A DNA stretch of 26,758 nucleotides from UBA1723 sp045641065 (GCA_045641065.1 JAZUGF010000053.1:1-26758), one strand, 5' to 3'; positions 15,102 through 23,367 are shown, counted from the stretch's first letter. Made by a program: numbers and translations. Notes: a model not told the origin generated them from the letters alone.

Positions 15102-15842
15102 TTACTTTGAACGCTGACGGATTGATTCGTAGATCATCACACCTGCTGCTACAGACACGTTAAGCGAAGAGATCTTTCCGTTGATTGGAATCTTCACCAA
15201 GTCGTCGCACAATCTGATAATCTCTGGCGACACTCCTGTATCCTCAGCTCCCATAACGATAGCCAACGGACCTGTCATATCTGTCTCTGTGTAGACTTTA
15301 TCTCCCTTCTCAGTGGCAGCGACGACGCGTACACCACTCGCCTTTAGGTATTTCACCGTCTGCACAAGGTTTTTCTCCTTACAAACTGGCAATGTGTGCA
15401 ATGCTCCGGCTGATGTCTTGATTGCATCGGCACCAACGCTCACACTACCACGGAATGGGATAACCACCGCGTCGACACCGGCACACTCGCAAGTACGAGC
15501 GATAGCTCCAAAGTTTCTGACGTCTGTCACGCCATCTAATATGATAAAGAATGGGTCTTTGCCCTCTTCAAAAATTTCCTGTACAAGATTCTCAACACTA
15601 TAATAATGAGTGCTGCTGACAAAAGCGATAGCTCCCTGATGATTCTTGCGAGTATACTTATTGATTCTCTCAAGAGGCACACGCTGCACCTGAATCAACG
15701 GATGTGAACGAAGCACTTCGAAAAGTTCGTGCGACAACTCACTCTGAAGATCCTTCTTCAAGATGATCTTGTCAATCTCCTTATCCGACTCAATCGCCTC
15801 AATGATTGCGCGGATTCCAAATATCATTTCATTCTCTTTCAT
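15102..15842 (-). CDS. rlmB: 23S rRNA 2'-O-methyltransferase, RlmB type (SpoU family)
   Basis: 246 residues. An N-terminal L30e-like substrate domain (1-75; starts MIFGIRAIIEAIESDKEIDK) is followed by a SpoU/TrmD-fold catalytic domain: motif 1 DGVTDVRNFGAIART (103-117), motif 2 IVMGAEDTGVS (195-205) and motif 3 within 218-239 containing ISSLNVSVAAG. E. coli RlmB methylates G2251 in the P loop of 23S rRNA; that target is inferred here, and related members modify other positions. The stop of the upstream ABC-F gene is 3 bases from its ATG, so translation is likely coupled. Confidence 0.88.
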   Translation of the reverse strand: MKENEMIFGIRAIIEAIESDKEIDKIILKKDLQSELSHELFEVLRSHPLIQVQRVPLERINKYTRKNHQGAIAFVSSTHYYSVENLVQEIFEEGKDPFFIILDGVTDVRNFGAIARTCECAGVDAVVIPFRGSVSVGADAIKTSAGALHTLPVCKEKNLVQTVKYLKASGVRVVAATEKGDKVYTETDMTGPLAIVMGAEDTGVSPEIIRLCDDLVKIPINGKISSLNVSVAAGVMIYESIRQRSK

Positions 15843-15845
15843 CGC

Positions 15846-17774
15846 TTATTCATTCTTTAGTTTTTCGAGTTCCTCTGTCAAGATTTCCCATTCGTACATC
15901 TTTTCATCAAGACTCTTTTTCGCTTTTTCGTATTGTGCAAGCAAATCGCCGTCGGTCTGTCCCTCCGCCAATTTAGACTCTATCTCATAAATCTTATTCT
16001 CAAGTTTTGCCACCTCAGCCTCGTTGTCAGCAACTGCCTTCTCTGCTCTGCGCACCTGCTTCTGCTTCTCCTTCTGGGCCTCGTATGAAAGTTTGCCCTC
16101 AGTTGGAACCTTTGTTGCGACGGTGATATCTGCCGTCGTTTTCTTTACCTCCAACTCCTGAAGGTTTTCCATCTGCTTCTTCTTTAGGAAGTCGTAGATG
16201 CCGCCAAGGTGTTCAACCACCTTCTTATTGGCAAACTCATACGTCTTCTCAACCAATCCATCCAAGAATTCACGGTCGTGTGATACGACGATAACAGTAC
16301 CGTCGAAAGCCTTAATAGCCTCCTTAAGCACGTCCTTAGTACGCATATCCAAATGGTTGGTAGGCTCGTCGAGCACAAGGAAATTGACCGGTTCAAGAAG
16401 CAGACGAATCATCGCCAAACGAGTTCGCTCGCCTCCCGACAACACCTTAACCTTCTTCTCAGATGCCTCGCCACCAAACATGAAGGCACCAAGGATATCC
16501 TTGATCTTAGTACGAATCTCTCCAGTAGCCACATAATCAATAGTGTCGAAGACAGTAAGCTCGCCATCAAGCAATGATGCCTGGTTCTGAGCAAAGTATC
16601 CAATCTTAACCAGATGACCGAGTTTCAATTCTCCCTCGTAGTCGATCTGATCCATGATACATTTCACCAAAGTAGACTTACCTTCACCGTTCTTTCCTAC
16701 GAAAGCAACCTTTTCACCACGCTTGATAGTGATATTGATGTTGTCAAGTACGACGTGATCACCATATCTCTTAGTTAGATTCTTAGCATCTACGCTGACT
16801 GAACCAGAATGTGGAGCAGGTGGGAATTTAAGGTGTAGAGCAGAGTTGTCCTCCTCGTCGACTTCAATCCTCTCGATTTTCTCAAGCTGTTTGATACGGC
16901 TCTGCACCTGCACACTCTTCGTAGCCTTATAACGGAATCTCTCGATGAAATCCTCAGTGTCAGCAATCTGCTTCTGCTGATTTTCATACGCGCGAAGCTG
17001 CTGCTCACGTCTCTCCTTACGAAGCTGAACGTAGTGCGAGTAGTTTACCTTATAATCGTAGATATGACCTAATGAGATCTCAATTGTACGGTTTGTAACA
17101 TTATCGATGAATGCACGGTCGTGCGACACAAGAACGACAGCACAACCAGATGATTTCAAGAAATTCTCAAGCCACCAAATAGACTCGATATCCAAATGGT
17201 TGGTGGGCTCGTCGAGAAGCAACACGTCGGGACGCTGCAAAAGAATCTTTGCAAGCTCGATACGCATACGCCATCCACCGCTGAACTCGCTTGTCTGACG
17301 GTTGAAATCCTCACGTTTGAAACCAAGTCCGCAAAGAGTACGCTCAATCTCACCGATATAGTTTCCACCGCCAAGAATATCAAGTTTCTCGTTAGCCTCA
17401 GTAAGACGATCAATCAACTGATGATACGAATCGCTCTCATAATCAGTACGTTCAGCAAGTTCAGCCCCAAGTTTATCGATCTTAGCCTGAAGTTCAGAGA
17501 CGTGGGAGAAAGCCTTCTCCGCCTCCTGCATCACAGTGCAGTTGTCGTTGTGGATCATGTGCTGAGGAAGGTAACCGATAGTAGTCTCCTTAGGCACAGC
17601 CACCGAACCCTTAGACGGATTCTGGATACCTGCGAAGATTTTAAGCATAGTTGATTTGCCGGCACCGTTTTTGCCGACAAGAGCGATGCGGTCCTTATCG
17701 TTGACCACAAAAGATATATCGTCTAATAGAGTGAAGCCACCAAACTCAACAGTGACTTGGTTTACAGAAATCAT
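15846..17774 (-). CDS. ABC-F family ribosome-associated ATPase
   Basis: 642 residues with two ABC cassettes and no membrane domain. Cassette 1: Walker A GKNGAGKST (34-42), signature SGGWRMR (165-171), Walker B LLLDEPTNHLD (185-195). Cassette 2: GKNGEGKST (360-368), SGGERTR (446-452), LVLDEPTNHLD (466-476). A charged linker (about 240-310) corresponds to the P-site tRNA interaction motif and a C-terminal coiled coil follows (about 545-642), as in Uup-type proteins. ABC-F proteins bind the ribosomal E site; some rescue stalled ribosomes or protect from antibiotics. Linker length and gene setting suggest a housekeeping member, not a resistance protein. It leads the rlmB/pseudouridine synthase operon. 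Confidence 0.93.
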   Translation of the reverse strand: MISVNQVTVEFGGFTLLDDISFVVNDKDRIALVGKNGAGKSTMLKIFAGIQNPSKGSVAVPKETTIGYLPQHMIHNDNCTVMQEAEKAFSHVSELQAKIDKLGAELAERTDYESDSYHQLIDRLTEANEKLDILGGGNYIGEIERTLCGLGFKREDFNRQTSEFSGGWRMRIELAKILLQRPDVLLLDEPTNHLDIESIWWLENFLKSSGCAVVLVSHDRAFIDNVTNRTIEISLGHIYDYKVNYSHYVQLRKERREQQLRAYENQQKQIADTEDFIERFRYKATKSVQVQSRIKQLEKIERIEVDEEDNSALHLKFPPAPHSGSVSVDAKNLTKRYGDHVVLDNINITIKRGEKVAFVGKNGEGKSTLVKCIMDQIDYEGELKLGHLVKIGYFAQNQASLLDGELTVFDTIDYVATGEIRTKIKDILGAFMFGGEASEKKVKVLSGGERTRLAMIRLLLEPVNFLVLDEPTNHLDMRTKDVLKEAIKAFDGTVIVVSHDREFLDGLVEKTYEFANKKVVEHLGGIYDFLKKKQMENLQELEVKKTTADITVATKVPTEGKLSYEAQKEKQKQVRRAEKAVADNEAEVAKLENKIYEIESKLAEGQTDGDLLAQYEKAKKSLDEKMYEWEILTEELEKLKNE

Positions 17775-17795
17775 CTATACAAATTTATTTTTGTG

Positions 17796-17803
17796 CAAAA
17801 GTA
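17796..17803 (-). promoter_or_regulatory. -7 box for the ABC-F operon
   Basis: TACTTTTG on the minus strand, matching TAnnTTTG, 22 bases ahead of the ABC-F start. No clear -33 box. Confidence 0.45.
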
Positions 17804-17835
17804 ACAAAATTAATTCAGCATTTATAGTTTACTTT

Positions 17836-19149
17836 TTATAAAGTCATATTTTCCAAAGATAATGCCAAATAGTTTATTTTATATTTTTTCTTCATTGCGA
17901 CAATAACGGAAGCTTTTTTCTCTAACTCCGGGATGCTGATTCTCTTAGGATTTCGCTTTACTTCTGCAATAACAATCTCCTTTTCATTATCGTCCACCGC
18001 AACCAGATCAATCTCATTCTCTCCACTCTTATCCCAATAATTGGTCACGATATTGTATATTCCAGTCTCACTGTATTTCTGGCGAAAGAAAGTTTCCAAT
18101 GCTATTCCTGAATAGGTTTCATAATCAGCAAGAATTTTCGATACCACATAGTCTGTATTTCCAATCTCAATAGCACTATTGTATTTATAAACAAATCTAA
18201 ACCAAAACTTTAGGAATTGATCTTTAATTCCGTATCTCACATTTTGGCTATTTTCGGAAGAACCATAAGGACGATAACGATAAATAAGATTATAAGATTT
18301 TTCCAAACGTTCCAAATAACCGCCTGGCTCAATATCCGTATAGCTTTTTATCTCTCCACGCTCATTATGACCGTTTGCAATTGACGACAAAATCGAGAAA
18401 TAATTGTTTGACTCCTTTCCAAACTCATCATTAAGCATATCCTTCCCTTCTGGAATAAAATAAGACGCTGTACTCAAAAATTCCTGAATCATGGACACTT
18501 TAGTAATTGCCCCATGAGACATCATTTGCTCTACATATTTAGCCACGCCTCCTGTAGTCATATACAAAGTCAACAAATCATCAGGAGTGAAATTAGGATT
18601 AAAATCTTTTAATATCTCAGTGATGACATCTATCGTAAATGGTTTTAAAAAAATTCTATTGTTAGCACGACCATAAAGAGGCTCACGTTTATCGTCAAAT
18701 ATTTTAGCCATAAGAGTTTGAACGGAACCACAAAGAATCAAATGAATATGAGACGTCTCCTTATTTCCATCCCAAACATTCTGAATGTCGCTAAATATCG
18801 ATTCATTAACATATTTGAAATTTTGGAATTCATCAAAAACCAAAGTAAAATTCTTTTCTTTTGACAATGACATAATTACAGAAAAAAGTCTTGGAATAGA
18901 TGTAAATTCTCCCAAGTCGACATTCAACACAGACTTTATGACGTCAGAAAGCTCAGCACACAACAAAGATTCACTTTTTCTTCCAACAAAGAAATATATC
19001 ATTGGAATTTCCTGAGACGCTTTCTTGATAAGCGTAGTTTTTCCAATTCTGCGTCTGCCAGAGATCACTGTCATTTGTGCATAAGTCGCAGACATTTCCT
19101 GTATTTTATGTATAGCATCTAATTCTTTTTTTCTTCCGTAAAATTTCAT
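17836..19149 (-). CDS. AAA ATPase with DUF234 nuclease-like C-terminus
   Basis: 437 residues of the 'archaeal ATPase' family common in Bacteroidota. N-terminal P-loop GRRRIGKT (31-38), Walker B LVFDEFQNF (103-111), then a winged-helix lid, and a C-terminal DUF234 region with Asp381 and the Glu396-Val-Lys398 motif that fits a PD-(D/E)XK nuclease fold. Function of the family is not established; proposals include DNA maintenance and defence. Two tandem palindromes sit at the predicted start of transcription, so the gene is probably repressed, perhaps by its own winged helix. It is a single-gene unit between the ABC-F operon and the lipoprotein cluster. Confidence 0.88.
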   Translation of the reverse strand: MKFYGRKKELDAIHKIQEMSATYAQMTVISGRRRIGKTTLIKKASQEIPMIYFFVGRKSESLLCAELSDVIKSVLNVDLGEFTSIPRLFSVIMSLSKEKNFTLVFDEFQNFKYVNESIFSDIQNVWDGNKETSHIHLILCGSVQTLMAKIFDDKREPLYGRANNRIFLKPFTIDVITEILKDFNPNFTPDDLLTLYMTTGGVAKYVEQMMSHGAITKVSMIQEFLSTASYFIPEGKDMLNDEFGKESNNYFSILSSIANGHNERGEIKSYTDIEPGGYLERLEKSYNLIYRYRPYGSSENSQNVRYGIKDQFLKFWFRFVYKYNSAIEIGNTDYVVSKILADYETYSGIALETFFRQKYSETGIYNIVTNYWDKSGENEIDLVAVDDNEKEIVIAEVKRNPKRISIPELEKKASVIVAMKKKYKINYLALSLENMTL

Positions 19150-19186
19150 ACCCTAGCAAAACACTTATAATCAACAATAAAGAAAT

Positions 19187-19222
19187 GCAACCACGGTTGC
19201 AGTAACCACGGTTGCAAAATTA
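19187..19222 (-). promoter_or_regulatory. -7 box with two tandem palindromic operator-like sites
   Basis: TAATTTTG (19222-19215, minus) is followed at once by two 14-base palindromic units 15 bases apart: 19202-19215 (GTAACCACGGTTGC on the plus strand, one arm base changed) and 19187-19200 (GCAACCACGGTTGC, perfect six-base arms). They cover the expected transcription start of the AAA ATPase gene, 38 or more bases ahead of its ATG, and are well placed to block initiation. Confidence 0.6.
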
Positions 19223-19264
19223 CAATTTTATTTGAATTATGAATTATTGAGCACCACTTATTTT

Positions 19265-19372
19265 TTATAATCTCGCCAACGGGAACATTTCTGTTGTATC
19301 TTCCCCCGTGTCTTCCATTGGACATGAAGAGAAGAAGAATGCAAATGATAGAAGAGGTAAAATCTTTTTCAT
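19265..19372 (-). CDS. Micro-lipoprotein, 35 residues
   Basis: A short reading frame with a complete lipoprotein signal: MKK, a hydrophobic core, and the lipobox FFFSSC ending at Cys17, followed by only 18 mature residues (PMEDTGEDTTEMFPLARL). The ATG at 19372 is 32 bases after the stop of the 19405-20037 lipoprotein gene on the same strand, so it would be in the same message. Tiny lipoproteins are easily missed; alternatively it is the surviving 5' end of a decayed larger lipoprotein gene, since the reading frame simply stops. No further homology is recognised. Confidence 0.55.
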   Translation of the reverse strand: MKKILPLLSFAFFFSSCPMEDTGEDTTEMFPLARL

Positions 19373-19404
19373 GATAATCTTAATACTCTTAAAATACTCA
19401 ACCC

Positions 19405-20037
19405 TTAGTCAAAAATCACTTTATACGTGAGTTCTTGTGGCTTCAGATTATGGAAATAGTATGTTATTGTAATATTGTGTTCTTTTAATCGTGGAACAAA
19501 TTCCTTAGGTAAAACCATCACAAAACCTGCAACCAAATGTCCATCCGATTCCTTAAAATTTGACACCTTTCTACTACTGGTCAACTGACAATCTCTATCT
19601 CTACCATAATTGCTATTTAATAAATCATAATAGCTATTTATACTGATATAGAATAGATCGTTTAACAACACTCCTGCAGGATGAGACTCATCAAATTCTG
19701 CATCAGAAACCACGTGGATGGAGTCTAACCTGTTTGTGTAAACCATTGCCCCTTCATCATCAATTACCTCATTGTAATGATCATCCTTGTATAATGATAT
19801 CATTGAATCTACTTGACTGTCAGTGGCTCGCATATCTTTAACTCTAACATTAAAGTATACAGAATCCTCTGCTACATATATTTCTCCACAATATAAAGAA
19901 TCAATATTATTATAATAACGTATATAGTGTTTGGACAAATCCTCTTTACACTGCGTAATCAATAACAAAGAACCAATAAAAAATCCAAATGTCAAAATCT
20001 TATGTATGGCAAAATTAGCCAAGTTTTTTGTTTTCAT
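19405..20037 (-). CDS. Lipoprotein of unknown function
   Basis: 210 residues from the preferred start at 20037 (MKTKNLANFA); an ATG four codons upstream (20049) is also possible. A long n-region precedes a hydrophobic core and lipobox LLITQC (Cys30), so envelope-anchored. The mature protein is mostly beta with a block DSVYFNVRVKDMRATDSQ and a terminal segment ITYYFHNLKPQELTYKVIFD. I do not recognise a family. It follows a barrel gene after about 90 bases and precedes the micro-lipoprotein, so a barrel/lipoprotein pair is plausible, as also seen at 24163-26553. Confidence 0.7.
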   Translation of the reverse strand: MKTKNLANFAIHKILTFGFFIGSLLLITQCKEDLSKHYIRYYNNIDSLYCGEIYVAEDSVYFNVRVKDMRATDSQVDSMISLYKDDHYNEVIDDEGAMVYTNRLDSIHVVSDAEFDESHPAGVLLNDLFYISINSYYDLLNSNYGRDRDCQLTSSRKVSNFKESDGHLVAGFVMVLPKEFVPRLKEHNITITYYFHNLKPQELTYKVIFD

Positions 20038-20127
20038 ACTACAAAACAATTTATATTCCTAAAATAAACATATCATCACTCCAATTCTAAAACCTCGTCT
20101 GTCAATTGCAATGTACAATGAACATCG

Positions 20128-20820
20128 TCATTCCTTTGTCTCATTTTTGAAAGTGTATTTGATGCCCATTTGCCCCATACCTTGTGCACCGTATCCAAAC
20201 TCGGCAAAGAATCTGACATTCTTTCTGCCTGCCTCTAAGCACACTGGCGATCCTTGAAAGTAGACGTGGGATTCTTTATATTCATTGGTATTGCGTCGTG
20301 AACTGAAAAACTCTCTCTTTTCAAAATTAAACCTTACACCGACGGAGAATTTGCTATACATTGCAAATTTTTGCCTTCTAAACCAATAAAAGGAGGATTC
20401 AGGCATCAAATAAAAAATATGTCTGCGTAATTCACCATATTCTGTCGCACATCTATGATTCCTTTTCATTCCCCAGGAATCAATCCATGTCTCTTTTGTA
20501 TAGACATTAGTAGTTTGTTTCATCCTTAGATAATCGTAACCCAAACAACATCCTACACTCCAATGCCTACTCAATATCCATTCGTAATGAAGATTTAAAT
20601 TGATTGGAAATGAACGAAATTTTTCTTCAGTATATTCGACGACATTTTCATTTCCAAAATAAGGAATCAAACGATCATATTCAGTGAGTTCTTCACTAAG
20701 TTCATGCATAAAACCTTGACTGAATATTCCAGATCCAAAAGATATGCGGTGCTCCGGTTGTGCGAAGCTTGCAAATGATAGTCCAAAAAATAGGACAGAT
20801 AAAACACTAATTCTTCTCAT
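20128..20820 (-). CDS. Probable outer-membrane beta-barrel protein
   Basis: 230 residues with a signal peptide (MRRISVLSVLFFGLSFASFA, cleavage near residue 20). The mature part starts RISFGSGIFSQGF and alternates aromatic-rich strands (for example LHYEWILSRHWSVGCCLGYDY and KFAMYSKFSVGVRFNF), ending in a short strand MGIKYTFKNETKE, as in small outer-membrane barrels of Bacteroidota. No lipobox. A -7 box TATTTTTG at 20990-20983 would give a leader of about 155 bases. Function unknown. Confidence 0.7.
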   Translation of the reverse strand: MRRISVLSVLFFGLSFASFAQPEHRISFGSGIFSQGFMHELSEELTEYDRLIPYFGNENVVEYTEEKFRSFPINLNLHYEWILSRHWSVGCCLGYDYLRMKQTTNVYTKETWIDSWGMKRNHRCATEYGELRRHIFYLMPESSFYWFRRQKFAMYSKFSVGVRFNFEKREFFSSRRNTNEYKESHVYFQGSPVCLEAGRKNVRFFAEFGYGAQGMGQMGIKYTFKNETKE

Positions 20821-21049
20821 TAATTATTCTAAACTGACATTAACACAAACATCTAAAACAACATTATCTTCCGTCTGATCAAAAGCAAAGCAACAGGAGG
20901 TCCACTCCCCTACCCTGGTGCCAAACTAATTGATATCAAAGGAATCTAAAGACTTCTTGTCGTTTCTTTCGAATCGACGGTACAAAAATAGCAAAAAATC
21001 TATACCGTGGTCACGACTATTAAACCAGTCAATTATTGAATAATGTCTA
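20821..21049. other. Intergenic leader region of the barrel gene
   Basis: No gene is seen. A -7 box (20990-20983, minus) implies a leader of about 155 bases containing a locally GC-rich segment at 20890-20925 (CAGGAGG...CCTACCCTGG on the plus strand) that stands out from the AT-rich surroundings. I cannot match it to a riboswitch class. Confidence 0.4.
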
Positions 21050-21086
21050 ACAAAAAAACCGTCTCTGTCAAGAGACGTTTTTTTTG
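21050..21086. terminator. Bidirectional terminator, GAGACG-type stem
   Basis: CGTCTCT (21060-21066) pairs with AGAGACG (21071-21077) around GTCA, with T8 on the plus side and T7 on the minus side. It ends the Na/Pi cotransporter message. Confidence 0.85.
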
Positions 21087-21114
21087 TATTATGTATTTTG
21101 CATTCAGCATTTCA

Positions 21115-22809
21115 TCACTCCCTCATCTTCGCCACCGACTGCACCACGTTCATAACGTAGTCACCAATCTTTTCACATTCGTTGATAAAGTCAATATAAT
21201 ATGTACCTAAGCGATAGCTGTACTCCTTATTGTTGATAGCCTGAACATTCTTATCAGTGCAGATTGTACGAAGTTCATTCAAACGATCCTCGATGCTGAT
21301 GTTCTCCTTCAAGTTTACTTTCTTCTCTTCTGGCAAAGAAAGCACCTGGACCATCGCAATCAATGAGTCGTCTACAATCTGGATTGCACGACGGATATGA
21401 GTCATCTGATCCTCATTGAATGATTCCTCTCCATATTCACGTAGACGGGAGATTGTACGTCCAAGGTGGAAAATTCCGTCACCAATACTTTCAAGTTCGC
21501 CAATTTCACGAAGCATACAAGCTATGGAAGTCTTTGATTCTCCACTCAAACGGCCCTCACTTACCAAGCCAAGATACTTACCGATCTCATCCTCCATATT
21601 ATCTGTTATCTGCTCATAATGGATGATTTTCTTATATGCAGCGTCAAAATCCTCTTGAGACTTGCAATCCAAAGTGTCAGGCACGAAAGACAACATCCTG
21701 CGGCAACGCTCACCGAACACCAAGATTTCCTTGTTAGCCTGAAGGATTGAAAGCTCAGCAGTGGAAAGCAGACCACCTGAAATGAACACCAAACGATTCT
21801 CCTTGTCCTTATTCTCAGGATTTTCAGGCATTGGCAACACTCTGCACACAAACATTTCGATCTGCTTAACAAATCCTATAAGCAACAATGTATTGAAGAT
21901 ATTGAATGCTGTGTGGAATGCAGATAGACGGAATAGATCATTGTCGCCAGAGTGAAGCAGATTAGTTACGATCCAAGTCACCGCGTCGCAGAATGGATAG
22001 AACATAATCAAAACCACAATCACACCGAACACATTGAAGAACATGTGGGCCAACGCAGCACGTCTTGCCTGTGTGTTGGCAGTAAGAGAAGCTACGAAAG
22101 CAGTAATTGTTGTACCGATGTTCTGACCCATCGCAAGAGCAGCAGCCTGCTCGAAACCGAATCCGTCAATATGCATATCAAAAAGCATCAGCGTGATTGC
22201 CATTGTGGCCGCTGATGCTTGTACTAACATTGTAACTAATGCACCTACTACTACGAAAAGTAGGATTGTAAAGAAACCACCGTTTGCCACACCTGCAAGC
22301 ATAGTGGCAACATATGAACCTATATTTAAATCTGTAGCCGATTGTTGTAGATAACTCAATCCCATGAAAAGGAATGCGAAACCAAAGATAAACTCGCCGA
22401 CGCTCTTTCTTTTACTTATACTGCTGAAAATAAGTGGCATACCGACACACATTAGCGGAAGTGTAAGAGCCGCAATATTTACTTTGAAACCTATAGCCGA
22501 GATCATCCATGCCGTCACTGTTGTTCCGACGTTGGCACCCATGATCACACCGATAGCCTGAGTCAAGTTCATCAATCCAGCGTTCACAAAACTCACCACC
22601 ATAACGGTAGTGGCACTTGAAGACTGAATCAGTGCTGTGATCAATATACCTGTAACAACACCCATCACACGATTTTTCGTCATAGCGGCAAGGATTGCAC
22701 GCAGACGGTCTCCGGCAAACTTCTCTAGACCCTCACTCATCGTTTTCATACCGAAAAGGAAGAGTGCAAGTGAGCCTAACAAAGAAAATAAATTTAGGAC
22801 TGTATCCAT
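21115..22809 (-). CDS. Na/Pi cotransporter family protein with PhoU-like domain
   Basis: 564 residues from the preferred start at 22809 (MDTVLNLFSLLGSLALFLFG); an in-frame ATG 14 codons upstream gives a hydrophilic extension unlike the family. Two inverted PF02690 repeats carry the transport motifs: QSSSATT (62-68) with GANVGTT (91-97), and QASAAT (197-202) with GQNIGTT (228-234), within about eight to ten membrane spans (1-330). The C-terminal part (about 345-560) is a PhoU-like helical bundle facing the cytoplasm, as in YjbB. The protein probably moves phosphate with sodium; export has been shown for YjbB, so direction is uncertain. It has its own -7 box and terminator. Confidence 0.93.
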   Translation of the reverse strand: MDTVLNLFSLLGSLALFLFGMKTMSEGLEKFAGDRLRAILAAMTKNRVMGVVTGILITALIQSSSATTVMVVSFVNAGLMNLTQAIGVIMGANVGTTVTAWMISAIGFKVNIAALTLPLMCVGMPLIFSSISKRKSVGEFIFGFAFLFMGLSYLQQSATDLNIGSYVATMLAGVANGGFFTILLFVVVGALVTMLVQASAATMAITLMLFDMHIDGFGFEQAAALAMGQNIGTTITAFVASLTANTQARRAALAHMFFNVFGVIVVLIMFYPFCDAVTWIVTNLLHSGDNDLFRLSAFHTAFNIFNTLLLIGFVKQIEMFVCRVLPMPENPENKDKENRLVFISGGLLSTAELSILQANKEILVFGERCRRMLSFVPDTLDCKSQEDFDAAYKKIIHYEQITDNMEDEIGKYLGLVSEGRLSGESKTSIACMLREIGELESIGDGIFHLGRTISRLREYGEESFNEDQMTHIRRAIQIVDDSLIAMVQVLSLPEEKKVNLKENISIEDRLNELRTICTDKNVQAINNKEYSYRLGTYYIDFINECEKIGDYVMNVVQSVAKMRE

Positions 22810-22886
22810 TGTCAATAATAAGTAGTATATTTCGTTATGACAATGGGGCATTTGTTTTCACCATGTCTCATAACTTGATTTGGGCA

Positions 22887-22894
22887 CAAAAGTA
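22887..22894 (-). promoter_or_regulatory. -7 box for the Na/Pi cotransporter gene
   Basis: TACTTTTG on the minus strand, matching TAnnTTTG, about 78 bases before the preferred ATG. The extended start at 22851 would leave 36 bases. The -33 box is weak. Confidence 0.4.
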
Positions 22895-23155
22895 TAAAAA
22901 AATGTTAAAAAGCATTACATAACTGCCAAAAATCAAACTGAAAGCCGACATAATTACCAACAAAATTATACAAACGTAGGGTTTTAAGTTTCAGGTCTCA
23001 AGAAGTAGAGACGCGAGATCTCGCGTCTTTAATGAGATCCTCATATTTTTCCTGCCAAATCCAAGGAACAAAGTGTTTTTTGACAAAAAACTTTTGATAT
23101 ATGCGTAATTCATAGCGAAATAAACAACTTTTTATTAAAAAAAATCTAAAAACGC
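22895..23155. other. Gene-free spacer with a 20-bp perfect palindrome
   Basis: No coding frame is convincing. The region holds the perfect palindrome AGACGCGAGATCTCGCGTCT (23009-23028), member of the GAGACG family, and an A/T hairpin (AAAGTGTTTTTT-GAC-AAAAAACTTT, about 23070-23094) ahead of the SRP RNA promoter. Confidence 0.6.
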
Positions 23156-23185
23156 TTGTTATATGCCAAATAGTTTATACTTTTG
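23156..23185 (+). promoter_or_regulatory. Strong promoter of the SRP RNA/tRNA-Thr array
   Basis: TTG (23156-23158), exactly 19 bases, TACTTTTG (23178-23185), a full match to the Bacteroidota -33/-7 consensus. The SRP RNA begins 5-7 bases later. Confidence 0.8.
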
Positions 23186-23189
23186 CACC

Positions 23190-23290
23190 CGAGTTAGGCG
23201 CTACACAACCAGCTCCCTTCTAATCCCCCAGGGTTTGAACGCAGCAAGGGTACGTCGGTTGTAGCGGTGTGATGTGGTTAGTCTAGCTCG
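23190..23290 (+). ncRNA. ffs: Signal recognition particle RNA (small bacterial type)
   Basis: About 100 bases. The ends pair (CGAGTTAG at 23190-23197 with CTAGCTCG at 23283-23290, one G-U), a second helix joins GCTACA-c-AACC with GGTTGTAGC, and the apical part has the Ffh-binding symmetric and asymmetric loop bases CCCAGGG ... GCAGCAAGGGTA. The apical loop reads TTTGAACG where many bacteria have a GGAA loop closed by CC/GG. It lies 3 bases before the first tRNA gene and shares their promoter, so RNase P or another nuclease must separate them. Confidence 0.9.
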
Positions 23291-23293
23291 CCT

Positions 23294-23367
23294 GCCTCTT
23301 TAGCTCAGTTGGCCAGAGCACGTGATTTGTAATCTCGGGGTCGTTGGTTCGAATCCGACAAGAGGCT
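23294..23367 (+). tRNA. tRNA-Thr (anticodon TGT), copy 1
   Basis: 74 bases: acceptor GCCTCTT/AAGAGGC, D stem GCTC/GAGC, anticodon loop TTTGTAA, T arm GTTGG-TTCGAAT-CCGAC. Anticodon TGT reads ACA-type Thr codons. The anticodon stem CGTGA/TCTCG has a T-T mismatch at its third pair. CCA is not encoded. Confidence 0.96.

Noticed and set aside
17196..17654. Plus-strand frame of 152 codons inside the ABC-F gene
   Set aside because: It is antisense to the first ABC cassette, whose motifs are intact.
22810..22851. Upstream start of the Na/Pi cotransporter
   Set aside because: The extra 14 residues are unlike the family, whose members begin just before the first membrane span.
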